DNA from: BOG-908 sp964244695
Lineage (GTDB): Bacteria; Pseudomonadota; Alphaproteobacteria; Acetobacterales; Acetobacteraceae
DNA: 19,368 bases
Direction: 5' to 3'
Assembly: GCA_964244695.1 (NCBI GenBank)
Contig: CAXTJZ010000049.1
Span: forward strand, 1 to 19,368
How positions within the stretch are numbered: the first letter of the stretch is position 1; each line of letters begins with the position of its first letter. The notes below the pieces were generated by a model that worked only from the letters and a program-made list of their open reading frames with translations, was not told the origin of the DNA and did no database searches. The position numbers and the translations under genes are program-made. Below, one piece after another: positions 6,559 through 14,273 of this stretch.

Positions 6559-8043
6559 ATGTCCGTCACCACGACCCAGCCAGTCCGTCCAGGCGGATCT
6601 CCTGGCAAGCCGGCGGCCAAACCAGGCTGGCTGTCGCGCGGGCGCGGCAGCGTGCCTGCCCGCGACGGCACGCCGCAGGAGATGCTGGAGTTCTACTCGC
6701 CCTCGATGGCGCTCTCCAACGTGCCGGCCAAGCCTGCCGCACGCAGCACGGTGCTGCTTATCGGCACGATGGTCGTCGTCATATTCGTCCTGTTCGGCAT
6801 ATTGAAGATCGACCGCGTGGTGCTTGCCAACGGCAAGGTGATCTCGATGACGACCGAGGACGTCGTCCAGCCGCTCAACACATCCGTCGTCAAGACCATT
6901 GCCGTGTCGGTTGGTGACGTGGTGCATAAGGGCCAGCTCCTCGCGCAGCTCGATCCTACCTTCACCCAGGCGGACAACACCGCAGCGCTCGACCAGGTGG
7001 ACCGTTACTCTACTGAAATCGACCGGCTGAACGCCGAGAACAAGCAGGTCCAGTATCACCCCAGGCAGCTGACGCCAGGTGCGCTCGTGCAGGAGGGCAT
7101 TTTCGCCCAGCGCGCCTCCGCCCGCGAGGCCGAACTGCGCTACTATCAGGGCCAGGTCGACGCACAGCGCGCCTTGCAGGCGCAGGCTGATGCCGACATT
7201 CGCCAGTATGCCAAGGAGACGGGCGTTGCCGTGGACGTGGAAAGGATGCGCGTCCAGCTCGAGCACGACCAGGTTGGCAGCCGCATCGATACGGCTGCCG
7301 CCATAAGCGCGCGGCTCGAGGCCGAGCGCCAGGTGCTGACCAGTGTGCAGCAGGCGGAGAACGCCCGCCAGACCGTGGGCGCCTTGAAAGGCCAGCTGGA
7401 CAATTACAACCAGCAATGGTTTGCCGACATCTCGCAGACGATCACCAGCGATGCCGTCCAGCTTGCCCAGTACAGGGACCAGCTTGAGCATGCCGCCCTG
7501 AATAACAAGCTGATCGATCTGCGCGCTCCCGAGGATGGGACCGTTCTGTCTCTGGCCGCCGTTTCCGTGGGATCGGTGCTCCAGGCCGGGCAAACCTTCT
7601 TCACCCTGGTGCCGCTCAATGCGCCGCTGGAGATCGACGTGCAGGCTTCAGGTAACGAGGCTGGCTTCGTCACCATAGGTCAGCCGGTCGATGTCAAATT
7701 CCAGACCTTCCCGTCCGTGGAATTTGGTGACGGCCATGGGTCGGTGCGTCTCGTGAGTTCAGACAGTTTCCTGACCGGTTCGCAGAACAGTAGCAGCGCA
7801 GGCAGCAGCGCAGGCACGACGTCGAACTCCGTCTTCACCGGACAGACCCCGGAAAGCGCCTATTTCTATGACGTGCGCGTCACGCTGGACCGGCTGGCGC
7901 TAAAGCATGTCGGGCATGACACGCGTATCACCCCTGGCATGCCGGTCGAGGCCGACATCAAGGTGGGTGAGCGCACCGTCTGGGAATACCTGCTTGAACG
8001 CGTCCTGCCCGCCTTCCAGGAAGGCATGCGGGAGCCGAGCTGA
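6559..8043 (+). CDS. HlyD-family type I secretion periplasmic adaptor
   Basis: 494 residues; bridges the inner-membrane ABC exporter to an outer-membrane TolC-like channel. The order is a cytoplasmic N-terminus rich in Pro/Gly (1-62), one membrane anchor (about 65-83), the first half of a biotinyl/lipoyl-like domain (about 93-135; V-V-Q-P-L...V-S-V-G-D-V-V-H-K-G-Q-L-L-A-Q-L-D), a long coiled coil (about 140-315), the second lipoyl half (about 319-350; L-R-A-P-E-D-G-T-V), and a C-terminal beta-barrel region ending V-E-A-D-I-K-V-G-E-R-T. A Ser/Gly/Thr-rich insert at about 402-430 interrupts that last region and looks specific to this protein. It starts 3 bases after the exporter's stop, with GGGAG upstream, so the two are one operon. 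The length is slightly above the usual 430-480. Confidence 0.94.
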   Translation: MSVTTTQPVRPGGSPGKPAAKPGWLSRGRGSVPARDGTPQEMLEFYSPSMALSNVPAKPAARSTVLLIGTMVVVIFVLFGILKIDRVVLANGKVISMTTEDVVQPLNTSVVKTIAVSVGDVVHKGQLLAQLDPTFTQADNTAALDQVDRYSTEIDRLNAENKQVQYHPRQLTPGALVQEGIFAQRASAREAELRYYQGQVDAQRALQAQADADIRQYAKETGVAVDVERMRVQLEHDQVGSRIDTAAAISARLEAERQVLTSVQQAENARQTVGALKGQLDNYNQQWFADISQTITSDAVQLAQYRDQLEHAALNNKLIDLRAPEDGTVLSLAAVSVGSVLQAGQTFFTLVPLNAPLEIDVQASGNEAGFVTIGQPVDVKFQTFPSVEFGDGHGSVRLVSSDSFLTGSQNSSSAGSSAGTTSNSVFTGQTPESAYFYDVRVTLDRLALKHVGHDTRITPGMPVEADIKVGERTVWEYLLERVLPAFQEGMREPS

Positions 8044-8113
8044 GCGAAAGATTGCGACTCTCCTCGCGTAAAGCGTGTTTTCTATACAAATCTGCAACAG
8101 ATCGGTGGTAAAG

Positions 8114-8140
8114 CCCGGCGAAGGTGCACCCTTGGCCGGG
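8114..8140. other. Stem-loop between hlyD-type and Sel1 genes
   Basis: CCCGGC (8114-8119) pairs with GCCGGG (8135-8140), and an inner AAGG/CCTT stem closes a TGCAC loop. It lies about 70 bases after the adaptor's stop. No T run follows, so it is not a classical intrinsic terminator. It may be an mRNA-stabilising or processing hairpin. Confidence 0.4.
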
Positions 8141-8245
8141 CAGCACCTTCCTTTCGCGTCAGCCCGCGGTTAACCTTGGCGGCGTATCCAGGCAGGGCGT
8201 ATCCAGGCGGGGCGCCCAACAGGTAGTGCAGGACCGACGACACGT

Positions 8246-10012
8246 ATGCTGACGCTCATCGACCGCATCGTCTCGGCAGGGTCGCCCGCCGCGGCCCTAA
8301 AGCGTGCTATCCAACTGGATGAGGCTGGCCAGCCGCGCCGGTCCTTCACCCTGTTCAGCCGTGCGGCGCGTGCCGGCCTGCCCGAGGCGCAGTTCTGGGT
8401 CGGCCGCGCCTATCTTAAAGGGGCCGGCGTTCCTGTCAGCAGGCGTGACGGCGCGGCCTGGCTGGAACGGGCGTCGCAAGCCGGATGGGTAGAAGCGCAG
8501 ACGCTGCTTGCCACGCTGTATTTGTATGGTTTGGCAGGGAAGGGCAGCAAGGCGGCGCCCGGCAGCCCGCTATTCATACGCGGTGTCACCCCCACCGCGG
8601 ACGAGCCGGACTTCCCCGCCGCGCTGAAATGGGCAAGGCGGGGTGCCGAGGGCGGCTCACCTGAGGCGCAGGCGCTGCTCGGCTACATCCTCACCTCCGG
8701 GCCTGACGACCTGCGCAACCTGGAAGAGGCGGACCAATGGTACGAGCGGTCCGCAGCGGCCAGCTGCCCACAGGGTCATCTCGGCCGCGGCCTGTCCCTG
8801 CTGCGCTCCGCCACGGATCATGACGGCCACGCCAACGCCGGCATCTCGTTGAAGAAAGCCGCCGATGCCGGCCTGCCGACGGCGCTCTACCTGTTGGGCG
8901 TGATGAACGAGCGCGGCGCTGGCATGGCCGCCAGCATCGAGACGGCTGCCACCTACTACAAGCAATCTGCAGAGAAGAACGTGCGCAGCGGTCAGGCGCG
9001 CTGGGGCTTGGCACTGCTGGAAGGCCGCGGCATCCCTCGCAACCCTGTCGAAGGTGAATCCTGGCTGCGCCGCGCCGCCAACGCCGGTGACCGCGAAGCC
9101 GCCGCCCTGGTGGGCGACATCTACGCCCGCGGCGGCGACCTGCCGCCGAACTACGCCGAAGCGGCGATCTGGTATAACCGCGCCGCAGAGGCCGGCCATG
9201 CCGCAGCCGCGCGCGCGCTGGGCCTGCTGTTCCTGACCGGCGCAGGCGTGCACCGCGATCCGGAGGAGGCCGGCCGCTGGTTTCGCCGCGCCGCGGAAGG
9301 CGGGGACCGGCAAGCCCAGGCAGACCTCGCCAACCTGCTGCTCTCTGGCAGCGGATCAGACGAGGACGGTCAGCGCACACGCGAATTGTTCGAGCAGGCC
9401 GCCGGCTCCGGTGACCTGGTGGCGGCCTTTAACCTCGGCGTCTGCCTCGCCGAGGGCGTGGGCGTGGAGCGCGACGACCGCCGCGCCATACTCTGGCTGC
9501 GCCGCGCGGCCGATGGCGTGGTAAACGCGCAATATTGGTACGGCCGCATGCTGGCGGAGGGCCGCGGCGTGGAGGCCGACCCCGCCGAGGGCCGCATCTG
9601 GATCGCGCGCGCCGCCGCCTCCGGCATGCTGGACGCCCAGGTCGCGCTGGCCGAGATGTCGCTCAACGGCAACGGCGGCGTGAAGGACCACGACGAGTCG
9701 CTGCGCCTGTTTCGCCAGGCCGGCGAGCAGGGCCACGTAGGCGCGATGTTCGCCGTCGGCGCCATGCTGGGCGGCGGGCACGACGTTCCGGAAGATAGGG
9801 TGGAAAGCCGCCGCTGGTACAAGCTTGCCGCGGAAAAAGGCCACGCCCACGCGCAGATGATGCTCGGCCGTTTCCTCGCGCGCGGACTGGGCGGGGATGC
9901 GGACCCGCGCGAGGCGCGCGTGTGGCTGGAGCGGGCGCGCGCCAGCGGAGTGGAAGAGGCTGGCTACGATCTGGAGAGGTTGACGCCTGAGCTTCGGGCC
10001 GCGGTGCCGTAG
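8246..10012 (+). CDS. Sel1-repeat (SEL1-like TPR) protein
   Basis: 588 residues made almost entirely of roughly 36-residue Sel1-like alpha/alpha repeats, about fourteen by eye. Typical units read A-x-x-W-x-x-R-A-A-E-x-G-x-x-x-A-Q-x-x-L-G-x-x-x-x-x-G-x-G-V, for example at W-L-E-R-A-S-Q-A-G and W-F-R-R-A-A-E-G-G. Such solenoids act as protein-protein scaffolds; no enzymatic motif is visible. I see no clear signal peptide, so a cytoplasmic place is likely, though Sel1 proteins in other bacteria are often exported. ATG 8246 is preceded by a weak AGGAC. It lies 202 bases after the type I secretion adaptor on the same strand, so it could scaffold the secretion or glycosylation machinery encoded on either side; that is inference. 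A palindromic repeat begins 8 bases after its stop. Confidence 0.93.
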   Translation: MLTLIDRIVSAGSPAAALKRAIQLDEAGQPRRSFTLFSRAARAGLPEAQFWVGRAYLKGAGVPVSRRDGAAWLERASQAGWVEAQTLLATLYLYGLAGKGSKAAPGSPLFIRGVTPTADEPDFPAALKWARRGAEGGSPEAQALLGYILTSGPDDLRNLEEADQWYERSAAASCPQGHLGRGLSLLRSATDHDGHANAGISLKKAADAGLPTALYLLGVMNERGAGMAASIETAATYYKQSAEKNVRSGQARWGLALLEGRGIPRNPVEGESWLRRAANAGDREAAALVGDIYARGGDLPPNYAEAAIWYNRAAEAGHAAAARALGLLFLTGAGVHRDPEEAGRWFRRAAEGGDRQAQADLANLLLSGSGSDEDGQRTRELFEQAAGSGDLVAAFNLGVCLAEGVGVERDDRRAILWLRRAADGVVNAQYWYGRMLAEGRGVEADPAEGRIWIARAAASGMLDAQVALAEMSLNGNGGVKDHDESLRLFRQAGEQGHVGAMFAVGAMLGGGHDVPEDRVESRRWYKLAAEKGHAHAQMMLGRFLARGLGGDADPREARVWLERARASGVEEAGYDLERLTPELRAAVP

Positions 10013-10020
10013 AAAAGGAA

Positions 10021-10168
10021 GCAAGGCCTTCTTTTTTGAAGAAAAGAAGCAAAAAACTTTTGTTCCTGACGCTGCTTCGACCGCGCGTTCTTTCATGAGG
10101 AACGCGACTGCCGCAAATGCGGGGTAGCAAAAGTTTTTTGCTTCTTTTTTTCAAAAAAGAAGGCCTTT
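10021..10168. repeat. Palindromic repeat copy 3 (arm A ... inverted arm A)
   Basis: Both outer arms are type A here (GGCCTTC...GAAGC), in inverted orientation. The unique core carries a GCGTTC/GAACGC stem (about 10085-10105) and a CCGC/GCGG stem near 10111. It fills the gap between the Sel1 gene and the multidomain glycosyltransferase, and its right arm supplies the bases just before that gene's TTG start. Confidence 0.85.
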
Positions 10169-10177
10169 CTTTCTGCC

Positions 10178-13012
10178 TTGACGTACCGCCAAGACGATCC
10201 CGCCCCTTCACGCCGCCCAAAACCCGAACTGGACACCCGCCCAGCCCAAGCCCGCGCGCAGGATGCCTGGCGACGCGGCGAGGCCGGCAACCTGGCCTGG
10301 CTGGAGCGGGCGCATCGCCTGGCCCCCGCCGACCAGAACCTCCGTTTCCAGCTCGCCTTCCGCCGGCTGCAGGCAGGCGATGCCGCCGGCGCCGCGCCGC
10401 TGTTCGAAGGCATGGCGCGTCGCTTCAAGGTGCGCGAATGCTGGTCCGGCCTTGCCGCCTGCCGCCTGGCGCTTGGCGAGGAGGAAGCCGCGCGTGCTGC
10501 GCTCCACGCCGGCCTGTCCGGTTTCGAGGCCGACCCCGGCCTGATCCGTCTGGCCGGCCGGATCGCCGGCGCGGCGGGCTGGTGCGGTCTGCGCGCCGAT
10601 GGCGTGCTGCTCACCGGCGCGGCCGATGGGGCCGAGCTCCGCGTGTCTCTCGATGGCGTGCCCGTTGCTGCCACGCCGGATTCGAAGGGTAACATCCCGC
10701 TGCCCGAAAGCTGGCGGGACGCGACGCTGCTCGAGGTTCGCGCCGGCAGCCGTCGCCTGTCAGGCAGTCCGATCGATTTGGCCGCGATCACGCGTGTCGA
10801 AGGCTATGCCGAGCGGCACGGCGACCTGGTGTCCGGCTACGCGTGGCTCCCTGCCGCACCTGGACAGGATCCGGTGCTGCGCCTTCTGTCGCAAGACGGG
10901 GCGGAGCTTGCGCGCTTCACCGCCAGCGAACCGCGTGACCAGGTGGACGGCGCGGCGCCGCTCGCGCGGCCGCGCGCCTTCGCCTGTTCAGCGCCGCCCG
11001 GGCAGACCGTGCGCGTGGCCGGCCCGGACGGGCGGGACCTGCTTGGCAGCCCCTTGCCGCCAGCCACGCCAGACGTGCTGCCGCCAGCCAACCCGGGTTG
11101 GGCCCGCACACCTGACGCAAGCCTGGGTGCGGACGTCATCATCCCGGTCTATCGCGGCCTGCGGGAGACGCTGGATTGCGTTGCCGCCGTGCTCGCCACC
11201 ATCGCCGCCCCGGACCGGGTGGTGGCCGTCAACGACGCCTCGCCGGAACCCGCGCTCGTTGCGGCACTCACCCGCCTGGCCGGGCAGGGACGCATCGTCC
11301 TGCTGCACACCGAGGCAGGCGCGCGCGGCTTTCCGGCGGCCGTCAACACCGGGCTGCGCGCTTCAGCCGGGCGCCACGCCGTGCTGCTGAACAGTGACAC
11401 GCTGGTAGCACCGGGCTGGCTGGATACGCTGCGCGCGGCCGCCTGCAGCGCGGCGGACATCGGCACCGCCACCCCGCTCTCCAACGAGGCGAGCATATTC
11501 AGCTACCCGGAGCCCGACCCTGGCGGCGGCAACCCGGCGCCCGGCCTGGCGGAGACCCAACGCCTGGCCGCGCTGGCGGCAGAGGCCAACGCCGGAAGGC
11601 TGGTCGATGTGCCAACCGCGCACGGCTTCTGCATGTTCATCCGCGCGGACTGCCTGGCGGAGACCGGCCTGTTCGATGCCGACACCTTCGCCCAGGGCTA
11701 CGGCGAGGAGAACGACTTCACAGAGCGTGCCCGTGCGCTCGGCTGGCGGCACGTGGCGGTGCCTGCCGTCTTCGTTGCCCATCTCGGCGGCACGTCGTTC
11801 GGAGGTGCGCGTCTGGACCTGTTGCACCGCAACCTGGCGATCCTGCACGCGCGCCATCCGGAGTACCGCGCGCAGGTCGCGGCCTTCCTCGCGGCCGACG
11901 GGCTGGCCAGCGCGCGGCGCCGGCTGGATGCCGCGCGCTGGCTCGCCCGCCCGGTGCCGGCTGCCGGGAGCGTCCTGCTGATCACCCACGACATGGGCGG
12001 CGGCACGGCGCGCATCGTCGCCGAGCGTGCCGCGGCGATTCGCGCGCAAGGCCAGGCGCCTGTGATACTGCGCGCCACAGACGGCCTGTGCGAGGTGGGC
12101 GACGCAGAAGGCGGCTTTCCCAACTTGGCCTACGCGCTGCCGCGCGAGCTGGGCCCGCTCGCCCGTCTGCTGAGTCCGGGCCGCCCGGTGCGCGCCGAAC
12201 TGCACCACCTGCTCGGCCATGACCACAGCGTGATGGGTCTGCTGGCCACACTCGGCGTCCCCTACGAAGTATGGGTGCATGATTATGCCTGGTTCTGCGC
12301 GCGCCTCTCCTTCGTCACCGGAGAGGGCCGGTTCTGCGGCGAGGCCGACGCCAGGCAATGCGAATCGTGCCTGGCGCAATGGGGCCGCGGCATCGACGAC
12401 CCTGTCTCGCCGGCCAGCCTGCGCCGGCGCAGCGCCAGCGATTTCCGCCGCGCCACGTCCGTGATCGTCCCTTCGGGCGACGTAGCCCGGCGTGTGTCCC
12501 GCCATGTGCCCGGCGTGGTCCCCAGCGTGCGCGCCTGGGAGGAGGACCCGCCGTTCAGCCCGCCGCGCGCGATCCCGCGCACGGGATCGCTGCACGTGGC
12601 CGTGGTGGGCGCCATCGGCCTGGAGAAAGGCGCGGACGTGCTGCTTGCCTGCGCACGCGATGCGGCCGAGCGCGGCCTCGACCTGTTCTTCACCGTCATC
12701 GGCTATACGAGCGACGACGACGCCCTGCTGGCGACCGGCCGGGCCTTCATCACCGGCGAGTTCACCCGCGCCGAGGCCGCCGGCCTGATACGTGCCCAGG
12801 GCGCACACATGGCGTTCGTGCCCTCAATCTGGCCGGAGACCTGGTGCTACGCGCTCACCGACATCTGGCACGCCGGCCTGTCTGCCGCGGTGTTCGACAT
12901 CGGCACGCCGGCGGAGCGGGTGCGCGCGCACGGGCGCGGCTGGGTGCTGCCGCTCGGCCTGCCGCCGGCCCGGCTCAATGATGCCTTGCTGCGCCTTTCT
13001 TGCGGAAGCTGA
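10178..13012 (+). CDS. Multidomain glycosyltransferase: TPR-like, GT2 and GT4 domains
   Basis: 944 residues. About 20-130 is a TPR-like helical region (R-R-G-E-A-G-N-L-A-W-L-E-R-A-H-R-L-A-P). About 135-310 is a Gly/Pro-rich connector of unclear fold. About 315-560 is a GT-A/GT2 domain (A-D-V-I-I-P-V-Y-R-G, V-V-A-V-N-D-A-S, G-F-P-A-A-V-N-T-G, L-L-N-S-D-T for the metal site, and G-E-E-N-D-F with the probable catalytic acid). About 597-944 is a GT-B/GT4 domain (L-L-I-T-H-D-M-G-G-G-T-A-R; G-L-E-K-G-A-D; S-I-W-P-E-T-W-C-Y-A-L-T-D-I-W-H-A-G-L near 880-900). It probably adds two successive sugars to one glycan; donors and acceptor are unknown. No ATG exists near the N-terminus. TTG 10178 is the best visible start, with AAGAAGG inside the repeat about 12 bases upstream. 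The stop precedes the second assembly gap. Confidence 0.88.
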   Translation: MTYRQDDPAPSRRPKPELDTRPAQARAQDAWRRGEAGNLAWLERAHRLAPADQNLRFQLAFRRLQAGDAAGAAPLFEGMARRFKVRECWSGLAACRLALGEEEAARAALHAGLSGFEADPGLIRLAGRIAGAAGWCGLRADGVLLTGAADGAELRVSLDGVPVAATPDSKGNIPLPESWRDATLLEVRAGSRRLSGSPIDLAAITRVEGYAERHGDLVSGYAWLPAAPGQDPVLRLLSQDGAELARFTASEPRDQVDGAAPLARPRAFACSAPPGQTVRVAGPDGRDLLGSPLPPATPDVLPPANPGWARTPDASLGADVIIPVYRGLRETLDCVAAVLATIAAPDRVVAVNDASPEPALVAALTRLAGQGRIVLLHTEAGARGFPAAVNTGLRASAGRHAVLLNSDTLVAPGWLDTLRAAACSAADIGTATPLSNEASIFSYPEPDPGGGNPAPGLAETQRLAALAAEANAGRLVDVPTAHGFCMFIRADCLAETGLFDADTFAQGYGEENDFTERARALGWRHVAVPAVFVAHLGGTSFGGARLDLLHRNLAILHARHPEYRAQVAAFLAADGLASARRRLDAARWLARPVPAAGSVLLITHDMGGGTARIVAERAAAIRAQGQAPVILRATDGLCEVGDAEGGFPNLAYALPRELGPLARLLSPGRPVRAELHHLLGHDHSVMGLLATLGVPYEVWVHDYAWFCARLSFVTGEGRFCGEADARQCESCLAQWGRGIDDPVSPASLRRRSASDFRRATSVIVPSGDVARRVSRHVPGVVPSVRAWEEDPPFSPPRAIPRTGSLHVAVVGAIGLEKGADVLLACARDAAERGLDLFFTVIGYTSDDDALLATGRAFITGEFTRAEAAGLIRAQGAHMAFVPSIWPETWCYALTDIWHAGLSAAVFDIGTPAERVRAHGRGWVLPLGLPPARLNDALLRLSCGS

Positions 13013-13023
13013 AACTTTTTGCC

Positions 13024-13033
13024 NNNNNNNNNN
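13024..13033. other. Assembly gap (10 N) downstream of the multidomain glycosyltransferase
   Basis: It sits in the gap between two plus-strand genes. The last bases before it (AAACTTTTTGCC) resemble the inner end of the repeat arms (AAAACTTTTGCT), so the unresolved stretch may be another repeat copy that broke the assembly. The true gap length is unknown. Confidence 0.8.
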
Positions 13034-13096
13034 ACCCCTTTCTTCCCGCCCGCACCCGCCGGATAACGCAACTCAAAGCCGGAGCTCGATGACGCA

Positions 13097-14134
13097 GTGA
13101 GTGACCAGAAACCCCAAGCCCAAAGAGTAGTCACCGAGTTGAAGGTGTCGGCCAACGTGATGACGCTGGAGGCAGGCCTGTACTGCGTGTTCAACGCACC
13201 CGGCAGCGCCCTGCCAGACCCTGGCACCGGCCTGCCTGGCGTGCGCGTGTCCGTTCCGCCAGGGCCGGTGTTCCGTCCGGAAGCGGTGACCATAAGCAGC
13301 TTCCGCGATGACGGCTGGCTGGGCGGCTGGAACGGCGCGGCGCTGGTGCGCGTGACGCGCGGCCCGGCGCAGATACTGGTGACCATCTACCAGGCGCCGA
13401 ACAGCACGAGCGAGGCGCCGAAGCTGCAGATCTTGCGCCTGGCCGAAGCAAGCGGCCTGCCGCCGCTCGGCGTGGCGCCAGGCGCTGCGCAGCCGCCCCA
13501 GGCCCAGACCCAGGCGCGGCCGGTGCCCGCCGCGGCGAACGCGGCTCCTGCCCAGCAGGCCCGTCCCGGTGCCGCCGCTGCCCCGCAGAACACACCGGCA
13601 GCCGCCCCCGCGCAATCCGACACGGATGCCGCGCGCGCCGCCGAGGTCGTGGCCCATGTGCAGGGCCGTGGTGACGTGCTGACCAAGCTTGGCGATTGGA
13701 TGGGCAAGCCGGACAGCAAGGCCTGGATCGAGGGCTTTGCCGTCTCGCCCAAGGGCGCGGTGGGCCCCGGCGACGTGGAATACCAGGCGGTGCTTGGCCG
13801 CGGCTGGCTGAGCCCATGGGCGGAAGGCGGCCAGTACTGCGGCAGCCGCGGCATGAGCCTGCCCATACTGGGCTTGCGCATGCGCCTGCGCGGCGAGGCG
13901 GCCGAGCGGTTCGACTGCGTGCTGGAAGCCAGCTTCGTCGATGGCACCAAGGTGGGCCCGCTGGACAACGGCGAGCCCTGCCAGGCGGAGAGCATGTCGC
14001 CGCTGGAGGCGTTCCGTATCCAGCTGATCGAACGCGGACGCGCGGAGGCGGCACCTGCGGCCAAGCCGGCCAAGCCTGCGAAGGCCAAGGTGGCGGCGGC
14101 GCCTGCGCCAAAGGCGGGGCGGGGAAAGAAGTAG
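13097..14134 (+). CDS. Uncharacterised protein with Pro/Ala linker and ChW-like C-terminal region
   Basis: 345 residues, function unknown. An N-terminal beta-rich domain (about 10-120; M-T-L-E-A-G-L-Y-C-V-F-N, F-R-D-D-G-W-L-G-G-W) is joined by a Pro/Ala/Gln-rich linker (about 122-178) to a C-terminal domain (about 190-315). That domain carries Y-Q-A-V-L-G-R-G-W-L-S-P-W-A-E-G-G-Q-Y-C-G-S-R-G, resembling the hydrophobic-W (ChW) repeats of Clostridium cell-surface proteins. A second, weaker unit follows (D-C-V-L-E-A-S-F-V-D-G-T-K-V-G-P), and a Lys/Ala/Pro tail closes it. No signal peptide is visible. I recall similar proteins from Acetobacteraceae beside glycosyltransferases. GTG 13097 is preceded by GGAG 12 bases upstream; the in-frame ATG in V-M-T-L-E-A-G is an alternative. 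It lies between two glycosyltransferase genes, so a role in glycan recognition or assembly is plausible. Confidence 0.75.
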   Translation: MSDQKPQAQRVVTELKVSANVMTLEAGLYCVFNAPGSALPDPGTGLPGVRVSVPPGPVFRPEAVTISSFRDDGWLGGWNGAALVRVTRGPAQILVTIYQAPNSTSEAPKLQILRLAEASGLPPLGVAPGAAQPPQAQTQARPVPAAANAAPAQQARPGAAAAPQNTPAAAPAQSDTDAARAAEVVAHVQGRGDVLTKLGDWMGKPDSKAWIEGFAVSPKGAVGPGDVEYQAVLGRGWLSPWAEGGQYCGSRGMSLPILGLRMRLRGEAAERFDCVLEASFVDGTKVGPLDNGEPCQAESMSPLEAFRIQLIERGRAEAAPAAKPAKPAKAKVAAAPAPKAGRGKK

Positions 14135-14261
14135 GCAAGGCCTTCTTTTTTGAAAAAAAGAAGCAAAAAACTTTTACTCCGCTGTCGCGGACTCGTCCGG
14201 TGAGTCCGCGACAGCGGAGTAAAAGTTTTTTGGTCCTTTTTTTCAAAAAAGGACTGCTTGC
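14135..14261. repeat. Palindromic repeat copy 5 (arm A ... inverted arm B), most perfect copy
   Basis: It starts on the base after the TAG at 14132-14134. It has three successive stem-loops: arm A hairpin (14142-14163), a central 30-bp perfect inverted repeat (14165-14194 and 14202-14231), and arm B hairpin (14233-14254). It ends in GCTTGC, complementary to the opening GCAAG. The downstream glycosyltransferase ATG is 12 bases beyond. Confidence 0.92.
14165..14231. terminator. Probable bidirectional intrinsic terminator inside repeat copy 5
   Basis: Two perfectly complementary 30-base arms enclose a 7-base loop (14195-14201). The inner 19 pairs are GC-rich, and the outer part is A6-CTTTT on the left and AAAAG-T6 on the right, so a GC stem followed by a T run exists on both strands. 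Termination is predicted from structure only. Confidence 0.65.
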
Positions 14262-14273
14262 TTCTGCTTGCCT

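Noticed and set aside
4861..7593. Open frame of 910 codons on the minus strand across the exporter and adaptor genes.
   Set aside because: It crosses the N gap, has a shadow-like composition (Gln/His/Asp/Gly/Arg), and opposes two genes with clear domain signatures.
11363..12808. 481-codon minus-strand open frame.
   Set aside because: It is antisense to the GT2/GT4 gene, with shadow composition and no motif.
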